Source of the DNA: Acidobacteriota bacterium
Lineage (GTDB): Bacteria > Acidobacteriota > Terriglobia > Acidiferrales > UBA7541
Direction: 5' to 3'
Length of the DNA stretch: 38,058 nt
Assembly (NCBI GenBank): GCA_003156635.1
Contig: PMHK01000112.1
Coordinates: 228 to 38,285 of the forward strand
The notes below the pieces were generated by a model. That model was not told the DNA's origin. It saw nothing but the letters and a program-made list of their open reading frames with translations, and did not search any database. A program made the translations under genes and the position numbers. Shown here piece after piece: positions 19,177 through 29,149 of the stretch (the stretch's first letter is position 1; the number at the start of each line of letters is the position of its first letter).

Positions 19177-19186
19177 GAAACCGAAA

Positions 19187-20071
19187 ATGCCCTCGAACGA
19201 ACAAATGACCCGGTTTGCTGGCCGCGACGGTGGGCCACCCGCCGAAGAAAACGTTGGCCTGGCCAGAATCCTGGCCGGCGCGAAACGCCACGCGCTGCTT
19301 TTCGCCGACTACTTCGCCCAATACGCCAAAGTCCGCGTCAGCTACCGCGGCGATTTTTTCGTCAGCCTCGCTACCAGCTTCGCCGCCACAATTTTCGCCC
19401 TGGGATTCGTCATCGTACTGTTCAAAAAAGTCCCGCAAATTGGCGGCTGGCGCTTCGAGGAGGTTTTGTTCCTCTACGGTTTCTCACTGATTCCCTACGG
19501 ATTCTTCAACATCATCAGCTTGAACCTCTACGAATTTGGGAACAATTACATCATCGAAGGCAAATTCGACCGCGTCCTGCTTCGCCCCGTATCTTCACTC
19601 TTTCAGGTCTTGTTTGAAACCTTCCGCATCGAATCCGTTCAGGAAATCGCCACCGGCACATTCTGTATGGTCTATGCTTCGCACCAACTGGGCATTCCGT
19701 GGACGCCTGCGCGGTTCGCGATGCTGTTCTTCTTCGGCGCCTGCGCTAGCATCATTTACGTTTCGGTTTTCCTGATGCTCACCACCGTTTCATTCTGGTT
19801 TGAAGATCGTATCGGCGTCCACCCCCCGGTCTGGAACATGATGGCCTTCGGCCGCTACCCGCTGACGATCTATAGCCCCGTCGTGCAATTTTTCTTGTGC
19901 TGGATCATCCCCTTCGGCCTCGCCTCGTTTTATCCCAGCGTCCGCCTGCTGGGCCGAACCGTCTCGCCGGCTTACGCGCCCATGGTTCCGGTGGTTGCCG
20001 CCGTATTTCTCACTGTCGCCATTTCGCTGTGGAACCTCGGCACTCGCCACTATTCTTCCACCGGCTCGTAA
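19187..20071 (+). CDS. ABC-2 family permease (COG3694-like)
   Basis: 294 aa; VSYRGDFFVSLATSFAATIFALGFVIVLFKKVPQIGGW, NNYIIEGKFDRVLLRPVSSLFQVL. Confidence 0.85.
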   Translation: MPSNEQMTRFAGRDGGPPAEENVGLARILAGAKRHALLFADYFAQYAKVRVSYRGDFFVSLATSFAATIFALGFVIVLFKKVPQIGGWRFEEVLFLYGFSLIPYGFFNIISLNLYEFGNNYIIEGKFDRVLLRPVSSLFQVLFETFRIESVQEIATGTFCMVYASHQLGIPWTPARFAMLFFFGACASIIYVSVFLMLTTVSFWFEDRIGVHPPVWNMMAFGRYPLTIYSPVVQFFLCWIIPFGLASFYPSVRLLGRTVSPAYAPMVPVVAAVFLTVAISLWNLGTRHYSSTGS

Positions 20072-20149
20072 CTCGATCCACTTCGTGCGCCACCTCTTCG
20101 GCGCTTCCCCGAAACAATTCCTCCGCCTTCTGCGTACCAATGGATATAA

Positions 20150-21118
20150 GTGACCACTATATTCATGCGCCGTCTCTTCTATCTCTTTCTCGCGCTACTG
20201 TCCCTGCTTCCGGTTGCGGCCGCGATCATCGGCGCACAACTCAGTTCGGTGATCCTTCACCCCGGCAATCACAATCCGGATCGTCGCCAGCAAACCGCCG
20301 AGATGCTCCAGCGAACTGGAGCCACCAAAGAAGACCTGGAAGTGACCGCGCAAGACGGCACGATTCTGCGCGGCTGGAAAATCCGACCGAAAAATCCCAA
20401 CGGCGATTGGGTCCTGCTCTATCACGGCATTTCCGACAATCGCACCGGCAACCTGGGTCACGCGGAATTTTTGCTCACCAACGGTTACGGCGTGGTCATG
20501 ATGGATTCCCGCGCCCACGGCCAGAGCGGTGGCGCGATGGCCACGTACGGCTGGAAAGAGCGCGATGACACGCGCCAAATCGTCGACGCCTTGTGCGCGA
20601 ACGGCAGCGTCCATCATCTATATGCACTGGGTGTTTCGATGGGCGCTGCGATCGCGCTCCAGTCCGCCGCGGTCGAGCCGCGCATCGACGCCGTCGTCGC
20701 CGAGGATCCCTTCGAAAGTCTCCGCGAAGTCACCTACGATTATGCCGGGCTCGAATTCAGCCCACTCCTGGGCCAGACGCTGTTCCGTCCCGCATCGATC
20801 GCCGCAATGCGCGGCGTTAAAAAAGATGGCGGCTTCGATCCCAACGACGTGTCACCCGAAAAAGCCGTGGCCGCCCGCGCCTTTGCTGTGCTGCTGATCT
20901 GCGGCACGGCCGACCACCGCATTCCCTGCCGCCACGCCGAAGCGATCTACCAGGCCGCGATCGGTCCGAAGGAATTGTGGATTGTGCCGGGCGCCGAACA
21001 CGCCTCCGCCCTCGGCCATGCCCCGCAGAAATACGAAAAGCGAGTCATCGAGTTTTTCGGGAAATATCCGGAAGGAAAACCGCAGGAAACCAAAAACGAA
21101 ACTAAACCACCCGCATAA
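20150..21118 (+). CDS. Alpha/beta hydrolase (membrane-anchored)
   Basis: 322 aa; nucleophile elbow GVSMGAA, DSRAHGQSGG, LICGTADHRIPCRHAEAIYQA, GAEHASALG. Real start may be ATG at 20165. Confidence 0.88.
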   Translation: MTTIFMRRLFYLFLALLSLLPVAAAIIGAQLSSVILHPGNHNPDRRQQTAEMLQRTGATKEDLEVTAQDGTILRGWKIRPKNPNGDWVLLYHGISDNRTGNLGHAEFLLTNGYGVVMMDSRAHGQSGGAMATYGWKERDDTRQIVDALCANGSVHHLYALGVSMGAAIALQSAAVEPRIDAVVAEDPFESLREVTYDYAGLEFSPLLGQTLFRPASIAAMRGVKKDGGFDPNDVSPEKAVAARAFAVLLICGTADHRIPCRHAEAIYQAAIGPKELWIVPGAEHASALGHAPQKYEKRVIEFFGKYPEGKPQETKNETKPPA

Positions 21119-22775
21119 CGAAAATCACGCGATCGTCGTCATGCGTCCCGCCCTGCGAAAACAGATCCACTTCCTTCAGCACTGATTTCACGATGTCGTG
21201 CGCCGGCTGCGTCCGCTCGCTCGCTACCAGATCCACCAACCGCTTCGATCCAAATTCTTCTTCCGCGGCATTGTCCGCTTCGGTGATTCCGTCGGTACAC
21301 GCCACCACCACGTCGCCAGGATAAAGTTTCACATGCCCGCGTTCATATTTCATACCGGCGAACAAACCAACGACGATCCCGCCTTCGGTCAGATATTCGA
21401 TGTCGCCGTTGGCGCGAATCACCCCGGGCTGCACGTGTCCCGCGTTCACGTAATGCAGCGTCCGGTTCGGCTGGTCCAGCAAGCCCACGAACATCGTCAT
21501 GAATTTCTGCCCGCGCGTATCCGCCAGCATCATGTCGTTCAGCGATTCCACCAGACGCTCCAGCGAATGGAGATGGGCGAGCAACGCATGCAGCGTGGCC
21601 TGCAGGTTGGCCATGACCATGGCCGACCCCACGCCCTTGCCTTCCACATCCGCGACTACCATTAATATGGTGTCCGGCGCGAGCGGGATAAAATCGTAAT
21701 AATCGCCGCCGACTTCGAGCGACGGCCGGTGCGACACCGCAATATCAAAACCCGCGAGCTGCGGCGGCCGCTCCGGCAGCAGACCCAGTTGGATGCTGCG
21801 GGCCAGCGCCAGATCGCGTTCCATGCGCTGCTTGTGCAGGAGGTCGCGATGCAACTGCGCGTTTTCCAGCGCCAGCGCCACGTGATCGGAAATCGCGCGC
21901 AACAGATTTTCGTCCGCGTTCGTGAACGGTCCGCTGTTTTTGTTCAGGAGCTGCAACACGCCGATCGTCTCATCGGCCTTGCTCAAAATCGGCAGGCACA
22001 GCAATGATTTGGTCTTAAATCCCAGACGCAAATCTACTTCCGATTCAAATCGAGGATCAGCGTAGGCGTCGGGCAGATTCACCGCCTCGCCATGTTCCGC
22101 CACCCAGCCCGCAATCCCTTTGCTGATCGGTAGACGAATTTCATGCTGTTCCAGCCCGAGCCCGACCAGCGACCAAATTTCCTTTCGCTCGTGATCCACC
22201 AGAAAAACCGTGCCGCGCTCCGCGCCGGTGTGCCGCGTGGTCAATTGCAGAATAATGTTAAGAAGCTCGGCTAGATCCAGCGTGGAATTCAACCGCTTGG
22301 TGGCTTCCACAATGGTGGAAAGTTCGATGACCGCGTGCCGCCGCTCGCTGCTTTCTAGCGCCACTTCCGCATATCGCCGGAACAAGTCCATCCAGCCCCG
22401 CGTTTTCGCGTCCAGCTTGCCTTTGGGCTGCGTTTCCAAAACTCCCACCGGGTTCGAACCGCGCCCCAGGACCCAGGTGGTTCCATCGCCATTCGCGTTG
22501 GGATTTTTGCCGTGCAGGATACGCTCGACCCGGCTCGCATCCGCCGGTGCCAGCTTCCCGCTTTCCTGCCACACCACCGGCGTGCCATTCACCACTCGCC
22601 ACAACCGCGCGCCTTCGAATCTTCCTGGTGCAGCTAGAACACAGACCATCTGCGCCGCCAGCTCGCCCGGATCGGTTTCCGGGTTCAGTGTGGCCACCAC
22701 TTGCTCGAGTGTTTCGAGCGGCAGCCCTTCTTGCGCGGGTGTGGAAGGCGTTCGCGGCGCGGCCTTCCGGGTCAT
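21102..22775 (-). CDS. GAF-domain PP2C/SpoIIE(RsbU)-type serine phosphatase
   Basis: GAF region (TGAERGTVFLVDHERKEIWSLVGLG), GGDYYDFIPLAPDTILMVVADVEGKGVGSAMVMANL, ACTDGITEADNAAEEEFG. Start trimmed to MTRKAAP (ATGA overlap with upstream gene). Confidence 0.92.
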   Translation of the reverse strand: MTRKAAPRTPSTPAQEGLPLETLEQVVATLNPETDPGELAAQMVCVLAAPGRFEGARLWRVVNGTPVVWQESGKLAPADASRVERILHGKNPNANGDGTTWVLGRGSNPVGVLETQPKGKLDAKTRGWMDLFRRYAEVALESSERRHAVIELSTIVEATKRLNSTLDLAELLNIILQLTTRHTGAERGTVFLVDHERKEIWSLVGLGLEQHEIRLPISKGIAGWVAEHGEAVNLPDAYADPRFESEVDLRLGFKTKSLLCLPILSKADETIGVLQLLNKNSGPFTNADENLLRAISDHVALALENAQLHRDLLHKQRMERDLALARSIQLGLLPERPPQLAGFDIAVSHRPSLEVGGDYYDFIPLAPDTILMVVADVEGKGVGSAMVMANLQATLHALLAHLHSLERLVESLNDMMLADTRGQKFMTMFVGLLDQPNRTLHYVNAGHVQPGVIRANGDIEYLTEGGIVVGLFAGMKYERGHVKLYPGDVVVACTDGITEADNAAEEEFGSKRLVDLVASERTQPAHDIVKSVLKEVDLFSQGGTHDDDRVIFVMRVV

Positions 22776-24427
22776 GAGAGGTTGCCCTTGTACTCGATGC
22801 ACAGAATCGTAATGTCGTCGGACTGCGCCGCGCCCTCGGTAAAGACGCGCATGCCTTCGCGAATCGCGTCACCCAACTGGTGTACGTTTTCGCCGCTGAA
22901 ATTTTCGATGATCACCCGCAGCCGCGCTTCTTCGAACAGCTCGTTCATATTGTTGCTGGCTTCGGAAACTCCGTCCGTGTAGATGACCAGAAAATCTCCG
23001 GGATCGAGTTGCACGCGCGCGCTTTGATATTCCGCCTCGGCGAACATGCCCACCGGAAAATTCGCGGAGCCGAGTCCTTCCAGGCCTCCGGTCTTCCGTT
23101 TCAGCATCGGCGGCACGTGTCCCGCGTTCACATATTCGAACCGTCCCATCTTGTCCAGAATGCCGTAGAACACCGTGGCGTAGCGGTCTTCGCCGCTGCG
23201 CTCGCAAAGATACTGGTTCACCCGCGAAAAAACGCCGGGCAGCGAAATATCCATCGCCGCGGTGGTAAAAAAGACGCCTTGCAGCAAAGTGGCCAGCAAA
23301 GCCGCGGAAATTCCTTTGCCCGAAACGTCTCCGACGAAAAATCCATGACGCCCGCCGCCCAGCGCAATCACGTCAAAACAATCGCCGCCGACGGAATGGC
23401 AGGACAAAGTCGATCCCGCCACCGCAACGTCCGGCAAATTCGGCAGAGCCTTCGGCAGCAAGTGTTTTTGAATCTGGCTGGCTATTTCAATTTCGTGGTC
23501 CAGCCGCTGCTTCGCGCGCGACGACGCAAACAGCCGCGCATTCTCCACCACCGTCGCCGCTTCGCGCGCCAGCGTCCGCAAAACCTCGCGATCCAAATCA
23601 GAGAACGCGCTCGACGGCACATGACTGTCGAGGTACAAAACACCGAGCAGTTCGCCCTGCCGCGTGGAAATCGTCGCGTCCAAAGTTTCAATCACCGGCA
23701 ACTTGTCCACCGGAATAGCGATGATGGTATGCAGCTCCAGCCGCGCCACGCTTTCCTGCTGGCTCATGCCGCCATCTTCTCCGGTATCACTCACGATCAA
23801 TTCGCGCCGGGTCTGCGCCACGCGCTTCACCACCGATTGCGAAACCTGCAGTTGATCCGGACGTAAAGTCCCGCGCTGCGCGTCGCGCGCTACAATCATT
23901 TGTAGTTCCTGGCCTTCATTGGCCAGCAGCAACACGCCGCGCTCAGTGCGCGTCACCTGAATCGCCGCGTCCACCACCGCGGTCAGCACGTCTTCCAGCG
24001 ACAAGCCGGTGCCCAGCGTCCGCGCCACTTCCAGCAACACGCCCAGGTGATACAGCTCGCGCGAACCGGAACTGGCCGGCGCCGGCGCTTCCACGCGTTC
24101 CACCAGTTCTTCGATGGTCGCGCCTTCGCCCAAAAATAAAAGCTTGTACGAATCCGCCATGCCGAAATCCACTTGATCTTTCGGTTTCAGCTCATGGCGC
24201 AGAGTTTTTTGTCCATTAACGTAAGTCCCGTGGCGGCTGCCCATGTCTTCCAGCACCATGGCGCCGTTCACCGCCAGAATCTGCGCCTGCTGGCGGCTGA
24301 TGCGGCTATCGCGCAGGGTCAGTTCGTTGCCGGCCTGGCGGCCGATGCGGTACGGAGTGGTGCCGATCGCCACCTCGCGGCGGACGCCGTTCGGTTCGAT
24401 CACGACAAGTCTTGGTGCGCGTGGCAT
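22772..24427 (-). CDS. FHA-GAF-PP2C/SpoIIE serine phosphatase
   Basis: Start trimmed to MPRAPRLVVIEPNG; FHA: YRIGRQAGNELTLRDSRISRQQAQI...DMGSRHGTYVNGQ; phosphatase: GGDCFDVIALGGGRHGFFVGDVSGKGISAALLATL, IYTDGVSEASN. Confidence 0.92.
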   Translation of the reverse strand: MPRAPRLVVIEPNGVRREVAIGTTPYRIGRQAGNELTLRDSRISRQQAQILAVNGAMVLEDMGSRHGTYVNGQKTLRHELKPKDQVDFGMADSYKLLFLGEGATIEELVERVEAPAPASSGSRELYHLGVLLEVARTLGTGLSLEDVLTAVVDAAIQVTRTERGVLLLANEGQELQMIVARDAQRGTLRPDQLQVSQSVVKRVAQTRRELIVSDTGEDGGMSQQESVARLELHTIIAIPVDKLPVIETLDATISTRQGELLGVLYLDSHVPSSAFSDLDREVLRTLAREAATVVENARLFASSRAKQRLDHEIEIASQIQKHLLPKALPNLPDVAVAGSTLSCHSVGGDCFDVIALGGGRHGFFVGDVSGKGISAALLATLLQGVFFTTAAMDISLPGVFSRVNQYLCERSGEDRYATVFYGILDKMGRFEYVNAGHVPPMLKRKTGGLEGLGSANFPVGMFAEAEYQSARVQLDPGDFLVIYTDGVSEASNNMNELFEEARLRVIIENFSGENVHQLGDAIREGMRVFTEGAAQSDDITILCIEYKGNLS

Positions 24428-24707
24428 CGTTGTTGGATTCTTGGAGGTCGAAGCGCTACTGCGCAAACTCCGTCCAGGCGCAAGTTTGCTGGCACCGCAC
24501 ATGGTAGGGAAAGTCGGGTCCGAAGTAAATAGGGGCCACGCGAACTGTGCCTACGTTCCCTAAGCTACGTGCCAAGCATGTTTGTTGCCCCGCGTGTTTC
24601 GTGCGTGTAGAATTCCCGTGTTCTGTGATGCCTGAACTTCAACCACTAACGTCCGCCATTTATTCTTACCAACCGTCTAACTGCAAATAAATTTTGAGGG
24701 AGGCACG

Positions 24708-25397
24708 ATGAAAAGAACGGTCTCAGCTTTGGTGCTCATGTTCGCGCTGGCTTTGCCGGTGCCGGCCTCCTCCACGAAAGAATGTGACCGCGTCGAAAAC
24801 GCGGGCCGGGTCACCCACGAAATCATGGACATCCCCGATGACATTCCCCAGAGCGTCATCGATAAGGCCGACTGCGTCGTGGTGCTGCCCTCGGTGGTCA
24901 AGGCTGCTTTTGTTTTCGGCGCCAGCTACGGGCGCGGCGTGATGACCTGCCGCGGCGGTGCGGATTTTCGCGGGCCTTGGGGCGCTCCAACCATGATGGC
25001 GCTGGAAGGCGGCAGCTTCGGTTTCCAGATCGGCGTGCAGGCCACCGATTTCGTGTTGCTACTGATGAACGAACGCGCGGCCAGCGGAATTCTGGTCAGC
25101 AAGGTGAAACTGGGCGGCGACGCTTCCGCTGCCGCGGGACCCGTGGGGCGCAGTGCCTCCGCCGAAACCGATGCGACCATTCGCGCGGAGATTCTTTCCT
25201 ACTCGCGCGCGCGTGGATTATTCGCTGGAGTCTCGCTGACCGGCTCGACCTTGCGCGCCGATAATAGCGCGAACCGCAGCCTCTACCACAAAGATATCAG
25301 CGCGCAAGACATCGTCCTGAACGGCAAAATCGCGCCGTCACCGTGCGCCAAGCAATTACTGGAAACCCTGGCCAAACATTCCCCGAAACACACCTAA
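24708..25397 (+). CDS. Secreted SYLF (Ysc84-like lipid-binding) domain protein
   Basis: 229 aa; signal peptide; CVVVLPSVVKAAFVFGASYGRGVMTCR, GGSFGFQIGVQATDFVLLLMNERA, SYSRARGLFAGVSLTGSTLRAD. SD GAGGGAGG. Confidence 0.9.
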   Translation: MKRTVSALVLMFALALPVPASSTKECDRVENAGRVTHEIMDIPDDIPQSVIDKADCVVVLPSVVKAAFVFGASYGRGVMTCRGGADFRGPWGAPTMMALEGGSFGFQIGVQATDFVLLLMNERAASGILVSKVKLGGDASAAAGPVGRSASAETDATIRAEILSYSRARGLFAGVSLTGSTLRADNSANRSLYHKDISAQDIVLNGKIAPSPCAKQLLETLAKHSPKHT

Positions 25398-25421
25398 ATA
25401 AAGAGGCAATCGGGAGTCGTC

Positions 25422-26606
25422 ATGCGCATGCTTTCGTTGAAATTTCTGGCGCTGGCGCTCGTCCTTGCCTTTGGCTCTAAAATCGCCAGTGCCCAATCCC
25501 AAAATCCTCCGCCCGCCTCCGCGCCGAGTTCGGCCCACGCCACGGCCTACCAATTCGACGTGGACGCCACCCAAGAATGGATGGATACCAAAGTCGACTT
25601 GCGCCAGGGCGAAAAATTACGTTTGACCGCCACCGGAACCATCACCTATCCCGCCGACAAAAAACATCCCGACGGCCGCACCTTCGGACCCGAAGGCCTG
25701 CCGCGCGCCTTCGACGATTTGATCCACCAATACGCGGTCACCGATTCCGGCCACGGCACGCTCATCGGTCGCCTGGGCTCCGATGACGGCGCGCAAGCTT
25801 TCGCTGTAGGCAAAACCTTGGAGTATGAAGCTCCCGTCGGCGGCCGCCTGTTCCTCGGAATCAATCAGAGCCTGAAAGACGCGGCCGAAGCCACCGGGAA
25901 TTTTCAGGTGAAGATGGAAATCATTGGCCCGGGACTTTCCACCGCGACCGCCATCGCCGCCGGCGGCCCTCCCGAAACTCCGGTGCCGTTGATCACTCCG
26001 GCGCTGCTCAGCAAAATCCCGCGCCGCATTTCCGACAAGCAGGGCAATGCCGGAGACATGGTCAACGTATTCATCATCGGCAGCCAGCCGCAACTGGAAA
26101 AAGTTTTCAGCACCGCCGGCTGGGTTCACGTGGATAGCTCGGTCGAAAATTCGGTGATGAACGCGGTAATGGATTCGTTCGAGAAAAAAGATTATCTGAC
26201 CATGCCGATGAGCACTTTATATCTCTTCGACCGTCCGCAGGATTATGGCTTCGCCCACGCCGAGCCTGTGCGCGTAGCGATGTCCCGCAATCATCTGCGC
26301 GCCTGGAAATCACCATACCTGGTCGACGGCCGGATTCTCTGGTGCATCGCCGCCACCCACGACATCGGCTTCGAGCGCGACCAGCGCAACAACGGCCTGA
26401 CCCACAAAATCGATCCGTCGATCGATGGCGAACGCGAATATGTCAATGACACGCTGTCCGAGACGGGCTTGGTCGTCCAGCGTTCGCACGTCACTCCCAG
26501 CGATCCGCTGCTCACCGCCAAAACCGCCACCGGCGGCGAATTTCATTCCGACGGACGCATCCTCGTTCTGGTTTTGAACAACCACACGCCCAGCACCACT
26601 GAATAG
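25422..26606 (+). CDS. Secreted protein with LssY-like C-terminal domain
   Basis: 394 aa; signal peptide; DMVNVFIIGSQPQLEKVFSTAGWV, MSTLYLFDRPQDYGFAHAEP, DGRILWCIAATHDIGFERD, HKIDPSIDGEREYV. Confidence 0.8.
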   Translation: MRMLSLKFLALALVLAFGSKIASAQSQNPPPASAPSSAHATAYQFDVDATQEWMDTKVDLRQGEKLRLTATGTITYPADKKHPDGRTFGPEGLPRAFDDLIHQYAVTDSGHGTLIGRLGSDDGAQAFAVGKTLEYEAPVGGRLFLGINQSLKDAAEATGNFQVKMEIIGPGLSTATAIAAGGPPETPVPLITPALLSKIPRRISDKQGNAGDMVNVFIIGSQPQLEKVFSTAGWVHVDSSVENSVMNAVMDSFEKKDYLTMPMSTLYLFDRPQDYGFAHAEPVRVAMSRNHLRAWKSPYLVDGRILWCIAATHDIGFERDQRNNGLTHKIDPSIDGEREYVNDTLSETGLVVQRSHVTPSDPLLTAKTATGGEFHSDGRILVLVLNNHTPSTTE

Positions 26607-26681
26607 TCAAACTCCCCCGCGAAGCGAAGCCGCCGAATCGAGTATCTATAATTGTGGGATGGTCCGGAACAACAGAAGTTA

Positions 26682-27341
26682 TTACGCGGATTTTGATGCG
26701 CGCGATTCCACGCCCCAGGCATCACTCAGGCGCCGGATGGTCTCGCGCAGGCGCACTGCCAGCTCCACCACCGTTTGCAGACGTTGAATGTCCGCAGGCG
26801 CCAGCTTCCCCCCGTGCGACAACACGAGTTCCGCGTTCCCCAGTATCCCGGTCAACGGATTGTTGATGTCGTGCCGGAAAATCTCGGCGACCTCGTCGGA
26901 CATCGCCGCACCAGGCGAATCCGCCGGCGTTCCCGGCTGGCCCGCAGTGCGCAAATGCCGTAACGCGAGATGCGCCGCCAGCGACGCGTAATCCCCTTGT
27001 CGCCCGACAAATTCCACTTGTCCGGAAGTTACCGTTCTGGCGACTTCGTTCTGACGCTCGAATGGCGCGATCAGCACCACCGGAGCGCTTTCATTCAATT
27101 GGCGTAGGAACTCGAGCAATGGCGCCCCTCCGACGATTTCGTCGTCGAGCACGATCACCCGGGGGCGAGCCTGCGCCAGGTCCTCTACAAAATCGATAAG
27201 GTTTTCGGCAATGAAAATCTGCCCGGGCCCGTTTTCCAGCTCGATCTGCCGGCAGATCCTCTCGGCCAGTTCACGATTAGCGGTACCGCACAAGACTCTG
27301 GATTTAACCGCCGGCATAGATTCCTTGATGACCATTGGCAT
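26682..27341 (-). CDS. Pseudo-receiver plus HisKA (DHp) protein lacking a HATPase_c domain
   Basis: 219 aa; receiver-like fold RPRVIVLDDEI; H-box EIFRHDINNPLTGILGNAELVL; ends about 50 aa after the H-box with no N/G boxes. Starts 6 nt after the hybrid kinase stop. Confidence 0.78.
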   Translation of the reverse strand: MPMVIKESMPAVKSRVLCGTANRELAERICRQIELENGPGQIFIAENLIDFVEDLAQARPRVIVLDDEIVGGAPLLEFLRQLNESAPVVLIAPFERQNEVARTVTSGQVEFVGRQGDYASLAAHLALRHLRTAGQPGTPADSPGAAMSDEVAEIFRHDINNPLTGILGNAELVLSHGGKLAPADIQRLQTVVELAVRLRETIRRLSDAWGVESRASKSA

Positions 27342-27346
27342 GGCGA

Positions 27347-28960
27347 TTATGTTCGGTTCGCCACCGAACGGCGTTTCGGCGGGCGCGCTCCCACCAGTTG
27401 CCCCTGCCCCTGCTCTTGCTCGATCGCTTCAAGCCGGCGATTGAGCGCCAATTTCAATTCCTCCACCAGAAACGGTTTCGCCAGATACGTCATCTTGCTG
27501 CTCTGCAAAAATTTCATCGTGCGCGGCGCCAGCGTATCTCCGGTAATGAACGTCAGCCGGTCCCGCGCCGCACTGCCGGAATGCACCAACGCGTCGTAGA
27601 ATGCCGGGCCGTCCAATCGCGGCATGCGCAAATCGCAAATCACCAGGTCGTACTGCACCCGCGACAATCGGGTCAGGCCTTCCTGGCTATCTAGCACTGC
27701 ATCCACCTGATGACCTTCTTCGCGCAGCACATCCACAATCAACTGCGCCACCGTGGGCTCGTCCTCCACTACCAGAACTTTGCTTTTGGGCGCGACGCCC
27801 TGCAGTCTCGGCTCCCGCTCCGCCCGCGAATTGTTTTTTGCCGGAATCGCGATCACCGGCAATTCCACCACGAAACGCGCGCCGCCTCCCGCCAGATTTT
27901 CCACGCTGACTTCCCCGTCGTGCTCTTGGACGATCCCATACACGATTGAAAGTCCCAGCCCGGTTCCCAAACCCGACGGCTTGGTGGTAAAAAACGGATC
28001 GAAAATTCGCGACAAAATTTCGCGAGGGATTCTCGGCCCGTCGTCGCTCACTTCCGCCGCGATTCGGTATCCTTCCGCCCGCCGCGTCCGCACCCGCACC
28101 ACCCCTTTTCCGCGGTCCTGCAACAACGCTTGCTCGGCATTGATCAGCAAATTCAAAACGACCTGCTGCAACTGATAAGGGTCCGCCATCGTCTCCGGCA
28201 GCTCGGGTTCCAGGTCACGCTCGATCAAAATATCTTCGACTTTCATCTCGTAGCTGCGCAGCGCCAAAGTGCGTTCCACAATGGCGTTCAGGTCTACCCG
28301 CGTCCGCTCCGGTTCGTTCTCCCGCGCGAAATACAGCAGGTTTTTTACGATTCTGCGGGCTCGCTCCGCCTCATGGAATACCTTGCCCGCCTCCGAAAAT
28401 TGCGCGGGGTTCAATCCGTGGCTCAGCAGCAACTGCACGTAGCCCATGATTGACGTCAGCGGATTGTTCAGCTCATGCGCGATGCCCGAAACCAGCTGAC
28501 CCACCGCTGCCATTTTTTCGGTCTGCAGCAGCTTCGACTGAATCTGCCGCTCGCCGGTGACGTCGTAGTACATTTCCAGCCAGCCCACCCGCGCACCTTC
28601 CCGGTCAATCACCGGTCGCGCGAACCGTTCCAGCACCCGCCGCACCGGCCGCAACATTTCCAGTTCGTCGTGCGCCGGCTGCTCATCGCCGGCCGCGAAT
28701 CGCTTCCAGCGCTGCCCAAATCCCTCCGGCGACTGACACCGAGGAGCAATCAGTTGTTCCAGTTCAAACATGGCTTCCAGCTTTTCCAGCCGGCCGTGTT
28801 CCACTGCGAAGTACTGCCCGAAGCGCGCATTTGAATATCGCAAGCGTCCCGCGCGACTGATCAACAACGCTCCCGCCTCCACGGAATCCAGGACCGTCAG
28901 CAGTTCGGCCTCGACTTGCTTGCATTCAGTCTCCGGGCTGGGGGCGAGCGGAACGATCAC
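27347..28960 (-). CDS. Hybrid sensor histidine kinase (PAS-like, HisKA, HATPase_c, C-terminal receiver)
   Basis: 537 aa; H-box SGIAHELNNPLTSIMGYVQLLL; N-box LNLLINAEQAL; G-boxes GLGTGLGLSIVYGI; receiver KVLVVEDEPTVAQLI...DLVICDLRMPRLDG...LAKPF. Confidence 0.93.
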   Translation of the reverse strand: MIVPLAPSPETECKQVEAELLTVLDSVEAGALLISRAGRLRYSNARFGQYFAVEHGRLEKLEAMFELEQLIAPRCQSPEGFGQRWKRFAAGDEQPAHDELEMLRPVRRVLERFARPVIDREGARVGWLEMYYDVTGERQIQSKLLQTEKMAAVGQLVSGIAHELNNPLTSIMGYVQLLLSHGLNPAQFSEAGKVFHEAERARRIVKNLLYFARENEPERTRVDLNAIVERTLALRSYEMKVEDILIERDLEPELPETMADPYQLQQVVLNLLINAEQALLQDRGKGVVRVRTRRAEGYRIAAEVSDDGPRIPREILSRIFDPFFTTKPSGLGTGLGLSIVYGIVQEHDGEVSVENLAGGGARFVVELPVIAIPAKNNSRAEREPRLQGVAPKSKVLVVEDEPTVAQLIVDVLREEGHQVDAVLDSQEGLTRLSRVQYDLVICDLRMPRLDGPAFYDALVHSGSAARDRLTFITGDTLAPRTMKFLQSSKMTYLAKPFLVEELKLALNRRLEAIEQEQGQGQLVGARPPKRRSVANRT

Positions 28961-28972
28961 GCTGGTTTCCGT

Positions 28973-28987
28973 GCATGACGCGGACCA
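28973..28987 (-). promoter_or_regulatory. Candidate -24/-12 (sigma54-like) site upstream of the hybrid kinase
   Basis: Minus strand TGGTCCGCGTCATGCA: TGG-N9-TGC spacing; 13/16 identical to the site at 30245-30260. Confidence 0.3.
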
Positions 28988-29149
28988 CCCTCCAAAAAGA
29001 ATAAGCCGCGCAACTTCAAGGACATAGCGTTACCGCCAACTGTGGGCAGGGGAAACCTTCCCAGTTCGAACCCGGGACATCCCTTCCTAGGAATTAATCA
29101 AGTGGTGGTTGGGCGCAACATGGCGTGGTGTTGCGTATTTCGTGGAACG

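Noticed and set aside
29119-29136. TGGCGTGGTGTTGC as a plus-strand sigma54 promoter
   Set aside because: GG-to-GC spacing is one base short and no plus-strand gene follows.
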